Positions 15,262 through 15,892 of a stretch of 15,892 nt of DNA are shown piece by piece. A program made the position numbers and the translations under genes. The DNA is from Desulfobacterales bacterium (GTDB lineage Bacteria; Desulfobacterota; Desulfobacteria; Desulfobacterales; JAFDCJ01): NCBI GenBank assembly GCA_029932495.1, contig JAOZPY010000020.1:1-15892 (forward strand), read 5' to 3'. Positions within the stretch are counted from its first letter, which is position 1. Each line of letters begins with the position of its first letter. A model generated the notes under the pieces. It was not told the DNA's origin and ran no database searches. It worked only from the letters and a program-made list of their open reading frames with translations.

Positions 15262-15892
15262 ATGAGTCGATTTTTAATGGTGGATATCGGGGCGGGCACC
15301 ATGGATGTGCTGTGGTACGATACCCGGGCCGATCTGCATTACAAGGCGGTGGTGAAATCTCCGGTAAGATATCTGGCGCAAAAGGCGGCCCAGCTGCCCG
15401 CAAACCTGCTGGTAACCGGTGTTGAAATGGGCGGTGGAGACATCACTTCTGTACTCAGGCAAAAGGCCGGCCGGGGGCAAGTGGTGCTGTCGATGTCCGC
15501 AGCCGCCACGCTGCACCATGACCGGCAAAAGGTGCATTCATGGGGCCTTGAGGTGGTGGAAGACGAAAAAGCGGAACAGCTGCGCCTGGAGGGAAAATTT
15601 TCTCACCTTGAGCTTGGCGATCTGGACTTCGATCGATTGCGGCAGATTGTGGATAGTTTTGGGGTGCCGTTTTCTTTTGATGCCGTGGCGGTTTGCGCCC
15701 AGGACCATGGTGTGCCGCCGCCGGGGGTCTCCCACATGGATTTTCGCCACAACCTGTTCAAAGAGCGGCTTGAAAAAGATCCCCGCCCCCATACACTGCT
15801 GTATAAAAGCGACGAGCTGCCGGGGGTCATGAGTCGTCTGAAGTCCATTGCCCGGTCTGCCGCCGCTCTTCCCGCTGAACAGATCTATGTCA
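15262..15892 (+). CDS. DUF1786-family ASKHA-like protein, 5' part (3' end outside window)
   Basis: The frame opens with ATG at 15262 and has no stop to the window edge, giving 210 visible residues. The N-terminus MSRFLMVDIGAGTMDVLWYD carries a DxGxGT phosphate-binding motif of the ASKHA fold. GVEMGGGDI (about 53-61) and VAVCAQDHGVPPPGVSHMDF (about 141-160) fit what I recall of the DUF1786 family, which databases describe loosely as a putative pyruvate formate-lyase activating enzyme. That name is not supported here, since no radical-SAM CxxxCxxC motif is visible in this part. AAGGAAGGG ends 11 bases upstream of the ATG, a rather long spacing. It follows the MFS gene by 138 bases. The function of the family is not established. 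Confidence 0.75.
   Translation, partial: MSRFLMVDIGAGTMDVLWYDTRADLHYKAVVKSPVRYLAQKAAQLPANLLVTGVEMGGGDITSVLRQKAGRGQVVLSMSAAATLHHDRQKVHSWGLEVVEDEKAEQLRLEGKFSHLELGDLDFDRLRQIVDSFGVPFSFDAVAVCAQDHGVPPPGVSHMDFRHNLFKERLEKDPRPHTLLYKSDELPGVMSRLKSIARSAAALPAEQIYV

Overview
The window looks like a chromosomal segment from a strictly anaerobic bacterium, most likely a member of the Desulfobacterota (sulfate-reducer-like, Desulfobacterales type). This rests on gene content: an NfnAB electron-bifurcating transhydrogenase pair, a ferredoxin-ASKHA protein of the corrinoid-reactivation (RACo) type, a DUF1786 protein, a MoxR/CoxE-like pair, and a mid-50s percent GC sequence (judged by eye). The taxonomic call is an inference. 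I see no rRNA, tRNA, CRISPR array, transposase or phage gene.

Layout from left to right. (1) Positions 1-1855, plus strand: the 3' part of a MoxR-family AAA+ ATPase and a tightly coupled VWA (CoxE-like) protein. (2) Positions 1856-2380: no gene, but two separate long imperfect palindromes of about 123 and 205 bp. (3) Minus strand 2381-3163: a TatD-family nuclease, divergent from (4) nfnA and nfnB (3338-5716, plus strand), which end at a strong bidirectional terminator. (5) Minus strand 9190 to 5835: an lnt - prfB - HD-domain gene cluster. prfB is split by the classic programmed +1 frameshift at an in-frame UGA. (6) Positions 9441-10249: two small plus-strand genes, a membrane protein and a 109-residue protein of unknown function. 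The second has a good sigma-70 promoter. (7) Positions 10360-11940: a beta-CASP metallo-beta-lactamase (RNase-like) protein. It converges on (8) a ferredoxin-ASKHA protein (13763 to 12108, minus strand) across a junction carrying a heptamer-phased inverted repeat. (9) Divergent from it, an MFS transporter (13897-15123), followed by a DUF1786 protein that runs off the right edge (15262-15892).

Working together. NfnAB couples NADH, NADPH and reduced ferredoxin pools. The right-hand block (ferredoxin-ASKHA activator, MFS carrier, DUF1786 ASKHA-like protein) may belong to uptake and corrinoid-dependent metabolism of a methylated or one-carbon substrate, but no methyltransferase is in the window, so this is only a hypothesis. 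The lnt-prfB-HD cluster is largely housekeeping (lipoprotein maturation, translation termination). I find no clearly new system. The most unexplained parts are the two long palindromes at 1859-2293, the repeat at the 11940/12108 convergent junction, and the paired ASKHA genes around the transporter.
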